64,000 nucleotides of DNA from CBDFLA01 sp965248915 (GTDB lineage: Bacteria; Pseudomonadota; Alphaproteobacteria; M2410), in NCBI GenBank assembly GCA_965248915.1, contig OZ252216.1, positions 1,922,001 to 1,986,000 of the forward strand. Reading direction: 5' to 3'. This document shows positions 53,072-61,153 of the stretch, one piece after another. The notes beneath the pieces were generated by a model, which was not told where the DNA came from, searched no databases, and worked only from the letters and a program-made list of their open reading frames with translations. Positions within the stretch are counted from its first letter, which is position 1; each line of letters starts with the position of its first letter. A program made the translations under genes and the position numbers.

Positions 53072-53475
53072 GAAACGCTCCCTTAATGCCGCTGCGCAGC
53101 ATTATTGGATTGACGGCGGTGTTGGGACTAGCAGGTGTACTGCCGGTCAGCATTGATGAATTGCGAAGCGGAGGCTCGTGCCCCCATCTTGGCATCGTTC
53201 CGGCATGTTATCTTGTTACCGCTGCTTACACCGCCATACTCTTTTCAGTGCTGAGATCTCAGTTTTGGAGCGCTAGGCTGTTCTTGAGTGGATGGATCCC
53301 GATCTTCTTGTTTGCTGCGATCGGGTCTGGATTTGAAATCTCTGGGGCCGAAGCCTGTCCAAAGACGCAAGGAGGGGTACCGATGTGTTTTCTGTCGATG
53401 GGCCTGGCCGTAGAGTTAGCTGCACCATTTCTAGTTCATCTGTGGACTACCTCTCGGCGCTCGCAGATGCAATGA
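53068..53475 (+). CDS. Small membrane protein with two CP-(6-7)-P-X-C motifs
   Basis: This protein has 135 residues from GTG 53068, or 129 from ATG 53086 (MPLRSIIGLTAVLGLAGVLP). Four hydrophobic segments alternate with two similar Cys motifs, SCPHLGIVPACYLV and ACPKTQGGVPMCFLS. Their four Cys could form disulfides or a metal site on one membrane face. I recognise no assigned family; the motif repeat suggests an internal duplication of a two-helix unit. Translation is coupled to the DUF6796-like gene. Nothing downstream for 188 bases (53476-53663) is supported except the ribosome site CAGGAGA for the next gene. Confidence 0.65.
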   Translation: MRNAPLMPLRSIIGLTAVLGLAGVLPVSIDELRSGGSCPHLGIVPACYLVTAAYTAILFSVLRSQFWSARLFLSGWIPIFLFAAIGSGFEISGAEACPKTQGGVPMCFLSMGLAVELAAPFLVHLWTTSRRSQMQ

Positions 53476-53663
53476 GGACACCGATTTCATCACAGATACT
53501 ATTGGCCGGACCTGTGTTAAGGCAGACCATACTTCACAAATTCCACAAATCCTAAAGTCACATGTCGCGCGCAGTGTTTGGATTGATGCAACTAAGAGCA
53601 GTCAGCATCTAAAACGGACATATTCGTCACTGTTGCATCAAACGTGCGCCAGGAGAAAGTCAC

Positions 53664-54545
53664 ATGTCGTGGAAACCGGAAATTGATGAAATCGAACAAC
53701 GGCATGCTTTGGCGCGCGAAATGGGGGGCGCAGAAAGAGTCGCACGCCAGCATGCACGTGGAAAACTCAATGTTAGAGAGCGACTAGATCTGTTGTGCGA
53801 CAAAGGTTCGTTCCGAGAATTCATGGCGTTATCTGGAACCGGTGTCTATCAGGGTGAGAAACTTGAGACCTTTTCCCCAAGGCCGATGGTGGAGGGCACC
53901 TGCAGATTGAGAGGTCGCAGAGTCATAGTTAGCGCCGGTGATTTCACTGTGAGTGGAGGTTTTGGCCGAAGCAAAGGTGAGTTAGGCCAAGAGCTTGCAT
54001 CAAATGCCAGAGCTTTGGAGTGGCTTGTCCCATATGTACGACTCCTAGATGCGGCTGGAGGGGGTGTGCGATCATTTGATGAAATCGGCCGGACCTATGT
54101 TCCCGATGGCAACACTTGGTCAACGATTGATGTTCAACTTCTGAACAGAGTTCCTGTCGTATCCGCAGTTATGGGGTCGGTGGCCGGTCTTCCGGCGATA
54201 AATGCCTGTCTCGCCCATTTCAATCTCATGGTCAAAGGATCTAGCCACCTGTTTCCGGGCGGACCACCTGTCGTTAAGGCTGCTTTGGGTTATGATGTTT
54301 CAAAGGAAGAACTTGGAGGCGCTGATATCCACACTCGCCAAAGCGGTGTCATCGACAATGCAGTAGACAGCGAAGCTGAGGCGTTTAGTGTAATCCGCGA
54401 GTTCCTGGATTATCTTCCAAACAACGTCTGGGAAATGGCGCCTCGGATCGCCGAAGATACCGATACTAGTCGAAGGGATGAGAAACTGGTTTCTCTGATT
54501 CCCAGAGACAGACGCCGGGCATATGACGCTCATCGGATCTTGGAT
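53664..54545 (+). pseudogene. Acyl-CoA carboxylase carboxyltransferase subunit, 3' part lost at IS copy 2
   Basis: The first 294 codons of a biotin-dependent carboxyltransferase (normally about 510-540) are intact. They read RQHARGKLNVRERLDLLCD, EGTCRLRGRRVIVSAGDFTV, the GGFGRSKGELGQ region and the oxyanion-hole block FPGGPPVVKAALGYDVSKEE, then SGVIDNAVDSE. This is the propionyl/methylcrotonyl/geranyl-CoA carboxylase beta type. The frame runs into the IS left end at 54546 and stops at 54563. The C-terminal biotin-facing domain is absent. The sequence beyond the IS is a different gene, so this is not a simple insertion. Confidence 0.9.
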
Positions 54546-54611
54546 TGTCCTGCCCCCCTATAACTGCTCCACGAATTTTGTAGTATTCTACGAACCTGTG
54601 GAGGTTTTGAG

Positions 54612-54899
54612 ATGGCAAGAAAGCGATATTCGGATGAGGATGTGTTGAATTTGCTGCGCCAGATTGAGCTCGGTTTGGCCTCGGGCAGCAGTGTCGCGAC
54701 GGCCTGTCGATCGGCAGGTGTTAGCGATGCAACATATTATAACTGGCGCAAGAAGTACGGCGGCATGGGCAAATCCCAGCTTCAGGAGCTGAAGGGCCTT
54801 GAGAAAGAGAACAGCCGGTTGAAGCGGATTGTTGCTGACCTTGAGTTGGACAAGTTGATCCTGAGGGAAAGTCTTGATTACCTAAAGCCGAAGGTCTGA
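54612..54899 (+). CDS. IS3-family transposase OrfA, copy 2
   Basis: This 95-residue helix-turn-helix protein is identical to that of copy 1, with the HTH in SVATACRSAGVSDATYYNWR and a C-terminal coiled helix. It binds the IS ends and is expected to be joined to OrfB by -1 frameshifting in the overlap near 54878-54899. Confidence 0.95.
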   Translation: MARKRYSDEDVLNLLRQIELGLASGSSVATACRSAGVSDATYYNWRKKYGGMGKSQLQELKGLEKENSRLKRIVADLELDKLILRESLDYLKPKV

Positions 54900-54931
54900 C
54901 GATTGCCGATCTGCGTCAGGCTGTAATCCAG

Positions 54932-55729
54932 GTGCGTCAGAAGTTCGGATCATCCGAGCGGCGGACGTGCAGAACGATCGGCGTGGCACGGTCCACACAG
55001 CGTTATGAGGCAACAGCGGAAGATGATGACAGCCTGCGGCTGGCATTGATCCGACTGGCAAAGCAGTACGGTCGTTATGGCTACAGGAAGTTTGCCGCAC
55101 TGCTTCGCGTTGAAGGCTGGAAGGTCAATCACAAGAAGGTAGAAAGGCTTTGGAGAGAAGAAGGTCTCCAGATGCCTCAGCGACACAAGAAACGCAAGCG
55201 GCTTTATCACAAGGATAGTTCGATCATCCGTCTCCGCCCGAAGTATCAGAACCATATCTGGAGCATCGACTTCGTCCATGACAAAATGACCAATGACAGG
55301 TCGTTCAAGATGCTCACCGTGCTGGACGAGTACACCCGTGAGGCCCTGTGCGTTGCAGTAAAGCCTCGAATGGGCAATGCAGAAGTTCTGGAGGCGCTTT
55401 ACCCTCTCTTCCTGAAGCATGGGCGGCCAGAGTTCATCAGATCAGATAACGGTCCTGAGTTTATTGCGGCAAACTTCCAGACCTGGCTCACCAAGGTCGG
55501 GGTCAAGCCAATCCGCATCTATCCCGGCTCTCCCTGGGAGAACGGTTACAACGAACGCTTCAACGGAACCCTGCGCAGGGAAGTTCTCAATGCCGAATGG
55601 TTCACATCAATCAAACAGGCTCAGGTCGTGATCGAAACCTGGCTGAAACAGTACAATCATATCCGCCCTCATCAAGCCCTGAACATGCGGCCACCGGTGC
55701 CAGAAACTCTATTAGAAAGTGGTACATAA
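54932..55729 (+). CDS. IS3-family transposase OrfB, copy 2
   Basis: This 265-residue DDE integrase-core protein differs from copy 1 only at codon 54, where Phe replaces Ile (RKFAALL). The catalytic Asp-Asp-Glu residues (WSIDFVHD, RSDNGPEF, NERFNGTL) are intact. Near-identity of the copies means recent transposition, or gene conversion between them. Confidence 0.95.
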   Translation: MRQKFGSSERRTCRTIGVARSTQRYEATAEDDDSLRLALIRLAKQYGRYGYRKFAALLRVEGWKVNHKKVERLWREEGLQMPQRHKKRKRLYHKDSSIIRLRPKYQNHIWSIDFVHDKMTNDRSFKMLTVLDEYTREALCVAVKPRMGNAEVLEALYPLFLKHGRPEFIRSDNGPEFIAANFQTWLTKVGVKPIRIYPGSPWENGYNERFNGTLRREVLNAEWFTSIKQAQVVIETWLKQYNHIRPHQALNMRPPVPETLLESGT

Positions 55730-55744
55730 GATGGGGGCTTTACA

Positions 55745-56064
55745 CAAGCCGTGCCAAGCAAATGTTGATGACGGGCAAGCTGTTCGACGCAAAGAGGCTT
55801 CTGGATTGGGGTTACTTAGACGATGTAGTCCTCTTGGGTGAATTGGACAACGCGGCGCTTCGTTGGGCTAACGAGTATGCTGGCCTGCCGCCGATAGCCG
55901 CTCAGATGATCAAGAAGAGCGTCAATAATGTAACGGGCGCGTTAGACCAGGCCATCATGCATATGGATTCAGATCAGTGGTTGCTTGCCTTGGGTTCCGA
56001 AGATTGCAAAGAAGCCATTGCTGCGTTTTTTGAAAAGAGAACTCCAGATTTCACTGGCAATTGA
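55745..56064 (+). pseudogene. Enoyl-CoA hydratase/isomerase (crotonase) family, 3' fragment
   Basis: From the right end of IS copy 2 an open frame reads SRAKQMLMTGKLFDAKRLLD, then WGYLDDVVLLGELDNAALRW and AAFFEKRTPDFTGN to a stop at 56062-56064. This is the C-terminal third of a crotonase (M-L-TG-x-x-DA-x-x-x-x-x-G-L/Y-V block and trimerisation helices). The start and the oxyanion-hole region are missing. The upstream fragment across the IS is a carboxyltransferase, so both are halves of separate genes, perhaps of one acyl-CoA catabolic operon (an inference). Confidence 0.85.
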
Positions 56065-56384
56065 GACCCATTGCACGACGTGTCCCAGTTTCATGTGAAC
56101 TGACCATTGCGTCGTCCCTAGTATCAACAGGATACTTTGTCAGCGACAATTTTCTTGGCGGATCGAAATGGCCTTCGGCACTTGGAGCTAAGCAACCAAC
56201 AATTGGAACAGTCCGGCCTTTGTGGCAATTCCCACAATGTGTATTGTGCGCTTGACGTCTGCTACTGAACCATAGCTGACACTACGATCCCGTGAGATCG
56301 CGGCCAAGACAACGGCTCTACTCTGTACATCTGCAGTTGATTGAATGAATTCGAGAATCCCATGAAATGGGTACCAGTGAGGAT
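56065..56384. other. Intergenic region with palindrome CACAAT-GTGT-ATTGTG
   Basis: This 320-base non-coding gap separates the crotonase remnant and a convergent large gene. The palindrome at 56233-56248 recurs at 63952-63967 with matching flanks on both sides (TTCC/TGCG). No gene or RNA is supported. Confidence 0.5.
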
Positions 56385-59300
56385 CTAATCGCGGTCACCC
56401 CGACCGCCTCCTCCTGAACCACCAGTATCGACGCCGATAGAGAACTTGAATTTGGATTCTTTTCTCTTCACCATTGTTGTCACATCCCAACTGGGACCGT
56501 CAGGTGCGCGGCAAACGGCACCGTCCCCCTTCTTGCGCCGCCTTCCGACCTTAACCGACTGAGAGAACTCGCGGCACTGCTCGCCGCCTTCCCCTTCGAA
56601 GTGGTCACCGTAGTCAAACCTTCCCGATATCGATTCTCCTTCGATATTCCAATCGAGACCTGTACCAGGTTCTTGTTGGTCCAGGCCGTCGGTGAATATG
56701 ACCGATATGCGTCGACAAACGGCCGGTGACATTTCGAAGTTGATGGAAGATAAAAGAAACTCGCACGGAGCGGGCTCATCAGGCAGTTCCGAGACCTCTT
56801 CGGTCTGGCGTGTCGTTGCTGGAGGTTGTTCACTCGCTTGCGGTGGTGCAGGCGTGGGCGTCACAGCCGGTGTGGGCGTTGATGCCGGTGGTAAGCTGAA
56901 ATGAGTTGGAGGCGGGCATGGGGGCACCTCGTCTTCACAGCCTGGTTTTGGTTCGGTTCGCTGTGTGATGCGGATGTGCCCGATCGAGATTCTGCCAATA
57001 CCCGCCGCCATGGGTTCGTCGTCTCGTCTGTTGGTACTCAACCCCTCAGCGACCGATTGAATATCAACCGTGTACATTACATCAACCCAACACAAATTCA
57101 CGCCGTATCTGCGCAAGTATTGGTCAACATACAGGTCTAACCGGCGACGAACGGCATCTTCCTCATTTTCCGACCGGATGCGTGCCGCAAAAATTGCAGC
57201 CCTGAGACCGCCGAAATTCAAGTCCAGAACTTCGCCGTAGATTGCGTCCAACATTTGAAAATCTTCATTTCTTCGGCGGTGATAATTCTCCCACTCAGAC
57301 CTCTGTTGTTCAAGACATTGGCATCGTCTCGACTCACAGGCATCAATATCCAAGGCTTGCAAGTCTGATATGAGTTTGCGCAACCGCTCCAGAGCCGCAA
57401 TGGCGTCGGTCGTCAAGGCGTAGAGATTCTCTCGTTTAACATCTTGAGTGTCGGTCAACTCTTGTACCTTATCCGCCGCGGAACGCGTCATGACCTGCCA
57501 CGCCGCACCAGCCAATTTTCTTGGATCGAGTATGGAACTTGGGTCTCCGGCAAAATTTTCAACAAGCGTATTCTGCAATGTCTCTCGTTCCGTTTCTGAG
57601 ATGCCCGGAACACTGTCCATAATGTCATCGATGATGTTCTCAGCAAGTTCACTCGGATCAGATACGCTTGCCACCGCCGCCCCAATAAGATCATCGCGGG
57701 TTCCAACCTCACCTTGGCTCGCCTGTTCGATTGCCGCATCGACCAATTGGTCTTCAAGTTCATCCCAGGAAACAGGCACGTCCACGCCTGTCAGGTCGGT
57801 TAATTGTTCCTTGATGGCGTCCGACGCGTAGTCCTCCAGGCGACCAAGTAAGGCGTCCAGGGCACCATCGTCGAGGTCCCCAGTAACCAAATCAACCATG
57901 GCATCGTTGAAGTTGGCAGCAACACCGACTAGCATAAGTGAATCTTCGAGTTTCTCGGCGTCGCCGACCCATCGATCAAGAGCGAGCACTTGATTGTAGA
58001 GTTCGTTCGCTCGCGCGATCGCTTGCCTGTAGAGCCGAGCGATAGCGTTTCGGCGCTCCCTGTATGCGGTTAGACCTTCCTCGGTACAGAGATCTAGATC
58101 ACCACACAGACTGTTTCTGGGTGCAATCTCACTGAGGTCAAATGAGGCCTGAGGCAGTTGACTTGTTCCTGCAGCGCTTTCTGGGTGTCGCGCTACAAGC
58201 CCTGCGCGTAATTCACGCATCTTAGAAAGGGATTCCTCAACCGCATTCTGATTGTAGGCGAGATCGTTGAGAAAGGTATCGCCCTCGCGGCACCGGCGAG
58301 ACAAAAGCGTGATCACGCGTTCAAAATTAACCGGCGGCAATCGGTAGCAAATCCCAGGATGGACCAGCGGCACGGGTAACTCATAAGGAGGTTCAGTGCG
58401 CGCCATGGGCGTGGGAGGCGTCGATTGGGGCGGCAGTCCTGGTGGACGAAATGTCGTCGGCGGCCCGGCCGGCGGATGTATAATTGGCGGTCTTAGCGGG
58501 AGCGGTTTTTCGGCTGGATCTTCCGGCGGTATGTGCGGCGGTTCTGTGGGCGGTTGAGCTGGCGGAGAATTCGGCGGAAGATCCGGAGGGACCATAAACG
58601 GAGGTCTAATCGTCCTCGCCCACCGAGGTAGATTGTCCCTGTCGCGGGACTGAAAGATGTGGTCTTCGACCTCACCCGTTTGGAACGTGCCTGATCCATC
58701 CCACGTATCAGACGTGCCTTGTATCGGCGCACGAGTCAGTGTCAAACGCGTCCAACGCTCTCTGAGATCAAAGCTCTTTGGAAACTGAAGTATCGAGATC
58801 GTAAATTCGGGGGTTGTAACAATGCGTGTCTCGCCCGGCGCGATCGACACCTTCATATTCCGGACGACCCACTCTGCTCCTTTGTCCTTGCTGCCTGTAG
58901 ACGTACTGCTATTCCATCTCCCGTCACCATTAATGTCGATCAATGCATTCAGGAATCGCACTTGTTCGGGTGCGCCAGGCGCAATGGTCACATCCAATGA
59001 CAGGTACGCCTTTTCCCCAATTCGGTGAAAAGCGAGCTTGGCATCATCGCTGTCTCGGTCAACGTGATTGGGTAAGTAGTCGCGATCATTCAGGCCGTTA
59101 GCATCGGTTTCACGACTGACAATTGTGCCGAGCATTTCTTCCCCGGTACGTAGGACGTTGGCCCCAGCGATAGCTGCAGAATCGTGTGTCGAGTTTCTTG
59201 TCGATTTGAAAGTGGGAAAGCGACCTGGTACGCCGGGATAGGCTTCGACGGGCTCAAAACTATTGTCGGGCGCATCACCAAAATCGCCATCAGTTGGTGG

Positions 59301-59432
59301 GCTTGTTATGCCAAACTCTGTCGTTGATAATGCTTCTGATAATGAATCGCCTAAAAGCACTCCGTCAACCAGGACCAGAGTTGCACTGACCGAAAACAAA
59401 ATGAATGCCGAAACTCTAGAGAAAAGCCCCAT
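56385..59432 (-). CDS. Very large exported protein with GEVED-type N-domain and Pro-rich linkers
   Basis: This 1015-residue protein has an N-terminal hydrophobic signal (FSRVSAFILFSVSATLVLVDG). Residues about 45-265 carry DGDFGDAPDNSFEPVEAYPG near the start, FLNALIDINGDGRWN in the middle and GTFQTGEVEDHIFQ at the end, the order seen in GEVED-type extracellular domains. A Pro-rich linker (about 280-370), a mainly alpha-helical region (380-780) with Cys pairs such as CESRRCQCLEQQ, a second Pro/Thr linker (835-870) and a Gly-rich tail (GGSGGGGRGDRD) follow. I know no function. The next large gene beyond two small ones has a similar exported, multi-domain style. It ends 38 bases or less from a non-coding gap with a palindrome. 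Confidence 0.65.
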   Translation of the reverse strand: MGLFSRVSAFILFSVSATLVLVDGVLLGDSLSEALSTTEFGITSPPTDGDFGDAPDNSFEPVEAYPGVPGRFPTFKSTRNSTHDSAAIAGANVLRTGEEMLGTIVSRETDANGLNDRDYLPNHVDRDSDDAKLAFHRIGEKAYLSLDVTIAPGAPEQVRFLNALIDINGDGRWNSSTSTGSKDKGAEWVVRNMKVSIAPGETRIVTTPEFTISILQFPKSFDLRERWTRLTLTRAPIQGTSDTWDGSGTFQTGEVEDHIFQSRDRDNLPRWARTIRPPFMVPPDLPPNSPPAQPPTEPPHIPPEDPAEKPLPLRPPIIHPPAGPPTTFRPPGLPPQSTPPTPMARTEPPYELPVPLVHPGICYRLPPVNFERVITLLSRRCREGDTFLNDLAYNQNAVEESLSKMRELRAGLVARHPESAAGTSQLPQASFDLSEIAPRNSLCGDLDLCTEEGLTAYRERRNAIARLYRQAIARANELYNQVLALDRWVGDAEKLEDSLMLVGVAANFNDAMVDLVTGDLDDGALDALLGRLEDYASDAIKEQLTDLTGVDVPVSWDELEDQLVDAAIEQASQGEVGTRDDLIGAAVASVSDPSELAENIIDDIMDSVPGISETERETLQNTLVENFAGDPSSILDPRKLAGAAWQVMTRSAADKVQELTDTQDVKRENLYALTTDAIAALERLRKLISDLQALDIDACESRRCQCLEQQRSEWENYHRRRNEDFQMLDAIYGEVLDLNFGGLRAAIFAARIRSENEEDAVRRRLDLYVDQYLRRYGVNLCWVDVMYTVDIQSVAEGLSTNRRDDEPMAAGIGRISIGHIRITQRTEPKPGCEDEVPPCPPPTHFSLPPASTPTPAVTPTPAPPQASEQPPATTRQTEEVSELPDEPAPCEFLLSSINFEMSPAVCRRISVIFTDGLDQQEPGTGLDWNIEGESISGRFDYGDHFEGEGGEQCREFSQSVKVGRRRKKGDGAVCRAPDGPSWDVTTMVKRKESKFKFSIGVDTGGSGGGGRGDRD

Positions 59433-59832
59433 ACCAGATACTTCCCCATGCAGATCATATCAATCTTAATGGCGTTGGATGAGTTTTGAAAGCTGGAATC
59501 GAGCAACTGGCTGTTTGGCACTCAATCCTCTGGATTTGCACATGCGACATGTAATCTTCTGTGACTCCGTATAGGTTTCAATTGAGCGACCGCAGTTTCG
59601 AGGTCGCAGTATTCCTGTGCACAGGATCAGTCGGACAGAGTTGCAGGCGTGTTCAGTGGCTGGCAATGTAGACAACCTCGCGGGTTCATTCTCTTGAACA
59701 CCATTGTTCATCAAGTGGGTCTCAATGTCTGCATTTGGCTACAAGCGGCCGTTTTGACATCCGGTGTTGATGATTGCTGTTAGCCAAAAGCTGACTTTAG
59801 CTTCTTGCGCGGGAGATCTACCCAAACCGGCA
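59433..59832. other. Intergenic region with inverted copy of the 47-bp repeat (59776-59822)
   Basis: About 400 bases hold no supported gene. 59776-59822 is the reverse complement of 43354-43400 with two mismatches. On the minus strand it can encode a tiny frame, MMPVWVDLPRKKLKSAFG-stop, just after the DUF6868 stop; whether this is a real peptide is unclear. Confidence 0.55.
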
Positions 59833-60105
59833 TCATTTGCCAGGCTCGATTTGTTGCTCCTTTTTCGCGACGATCAGCAAAGCAATGAAGGGGACAAGAT
59901 TGAACACAAGAATGAAGAGCTTGTACAACCCAAGGAATGAATAGAGGATCATTTCGAGGGCCTCTCGGGGCATTTGATAAATTTGGCCATGTGTACTGTA
60001 GATGAGGTCCCGAGTTACAAACATCGCGAGGGCCGAGAAAGCAAACAGAGCAATGTTGATTGTGGTAGTCCACTTGAAAAACGCAGTGAGCGTCTGAATA
60101 TTCAT
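59833..60105 (-). CDS. DUF6868 family membrane protein
   Basis: This 90-residue protein has two hydrophobic hairpin helices. It begins MNIQTLTAFFKWTTTINIAL, continues with LIYSTHGQIYQMPREALEMI and ends with LYKLFILVFNLVPFIALLIV, a pattern I associate with DUF6868. These are short inner-membrane proteins of unknown function. A short Lys/Glu-rich C-terminal tail follows. It is divergent from the gene at 60302, with 196 bases between. No neighbour gives a clue to its role. Confidence 0.75.
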   Translation of the reverse strand: MNIQTLTAFFKWTTTINIALFAFSALAMFVTRDLIYSTHGQIYQMPREALEMILYSFLGLYKLFILVFNLVPFIALLIVAKKEQQIEPGK

Positions 60106-60230
60106 GACTCTCCTCCTTCTGTCGAAAAGACTAAGAAGCTCTCAGATCAGAACAGTGTTGTAGTACTTTTCAGCGATCAAGTCGTGGGTCTGGTGGATTC
60201 TCGCAAAAAGCCTCAGTTTCCGGTCGTTGT

Positions 60231-60259
60231 TTGCGGGAACATGGGGGATTTGGTATACT
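60231..60259 (+). promoter_or_regulatory. Sigma-70-like promoter for the exported protein at 60302
   Basis: TTGCGG (60231-60236) and TATACT (60254-60259) are separated by 17 bases, the optimal spacing. They lie 43 bases before ATG 60302, and an AAGGA precedes the start. This is the clearest housekeeping promoter match in the window. Confidence 0.5.
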
Positions 60260-60301
60260 ATCTAACATCGCTTCGAACTTCCGCCCAAGGACGGTTTTTG
60301 T

Positions 60302-60841
60302 ATGAGATACTGGCCCGATAGCAAACAAGTCTTCCTTAGCGCCTTCATTGTCTTAGCGATGACAGGTAATGTTCAATCTCAAAACTGCAACCCAGTGATC
60401 AAACAAGGGTCTTGGGAATTGATGGTCTATTCAATGTCGGTTGATCTAGCCAACACGATGCTAGGTGGTAGCGTAAACAACTCTGTGGACGTTCGAGACA
60501 ATTCTTGCGGAAGTCTCATCGAAGTTGGCTATGGTGCCTCGAAGTTTGAGTTTGTATTGATTGACCCCAAGGACACGAGCAAAGTAGCGAAACTTGCGGC
60601 TCTTCAAGGGCTCAAGAATGGCAAGGCTTACGTTGCAAAGAAATTGCCTGCCGGCATGGTGGATCAGAACAATGAGTTCAAATGGTATCTCCTTGTTATT
60701 TCACCCACCGAGATGGAATCCATGTCTGGATTCGCTGATTCCATACAAGCTGCGCAAAAGCAGCACCCAATACATTGGCAACGGCATCAATGGAAATTCA
60801 GGGACAAATCTCTGGTAGGACCTCCGAAAAATAAGAAGTGA
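60302..60841 (+). CDS. Hypothetical exported protein
   Basis: This 179-residue precursor has a signal peptide (VFLSAFIVLAMTGNVQSQ). The mature part starts NCNPVIKQGSWELMVYSMSV and has two Cys (NCNP and DNSCGS) that could pair. It continues with FEFVLIDPKDTSKVAKLAAL and a basic C-terminus (QWKFRDKSLVGPPKNKK). The QGSWE-L opening slightly recalls DUF3617-type periplasmic proteins but is not enough for a call. A promoter lies directly upstream. It stands between two large exported-protein genes. Confidence 0.65.
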   Translation: MRYWPDSKQVFLSAFIVLAMTGNVQSQNCNPVIKQGSWELMVYSMSVDLANTMLGGSVNNSVDVRDNSCGSLIEVGYGASKFEFVLIDPKDTSKVAKLAALQGLKNGKAYVAKKLPAGMVDQNNEFKWYLLVISPTEMESMSGFADSIQAAQKQHPIHWQRHQWKFRDKSLVGPPKNKK

Positions 60842-61153
60842 TCCGAGAGACGTCTTGCCGGTAAGTTTTTATTGGCATGTGTTGCTTTCAGAAATGCCAA
60901 ATTGAGATCGATAATCCAAAGTCAAGATCTATCAAATCGAATGCGATCTAATCCGCCAGATTGATTCCTCGAACTGCACAATCTCGGTTGTCCACTTTGG
61001 GTCAAAAGCGGTCTTTCAATTGGCAAGGTCTATGCAATTTGAGGAGTAAACTCGCCGCGTAAAGCGCAGATATCCTTGGTCCCGGCAAATGTCGTGACGG
61101 CGCCGTGTCCGTTTGTTACTCTTGAAGTTGGTTCGGGGTTGGGGAATGAGCCA
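60842..61153. other. Intergenic region with dispersed hairpin repeat (60990-61013)
   Basis: No gene is supported in these 312 bases. TGTCCACTTTGGGTCAAAAG at 60990 is the second copy of the GTCCGCTTTGGGTC element also seen at 43428 and 63855. The end of the gap holds the start region of the 888-residue protein. Confidence 0.5.

Larger units (their letters stand above)
54546..55744 (+). mobile_element. IS3-family insertion sequence (IS407-like group), copy 2
   Basis: This copy is 1199 bp and has the same ends as 42155-43353, in the same orientation. The one difference seen in coding sequence is T at 55091 in place of A. The left flank is GGAT and the right flank CAAG, with no target duplication. 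The left flank is in a carboxyltransferase gene and the right flank in a crotonase gene, consistent with deletion between two IS copies or an IS-adjacent deletion. Confidence 0.93.

Noticed and set aside
55597..56064. One continuous frame from the IS into the crotonase fragment
   Set aside because: The first ~50 codons are out-of-frame IS orfB sequence. Only the part after 55745 resembles a protein family.
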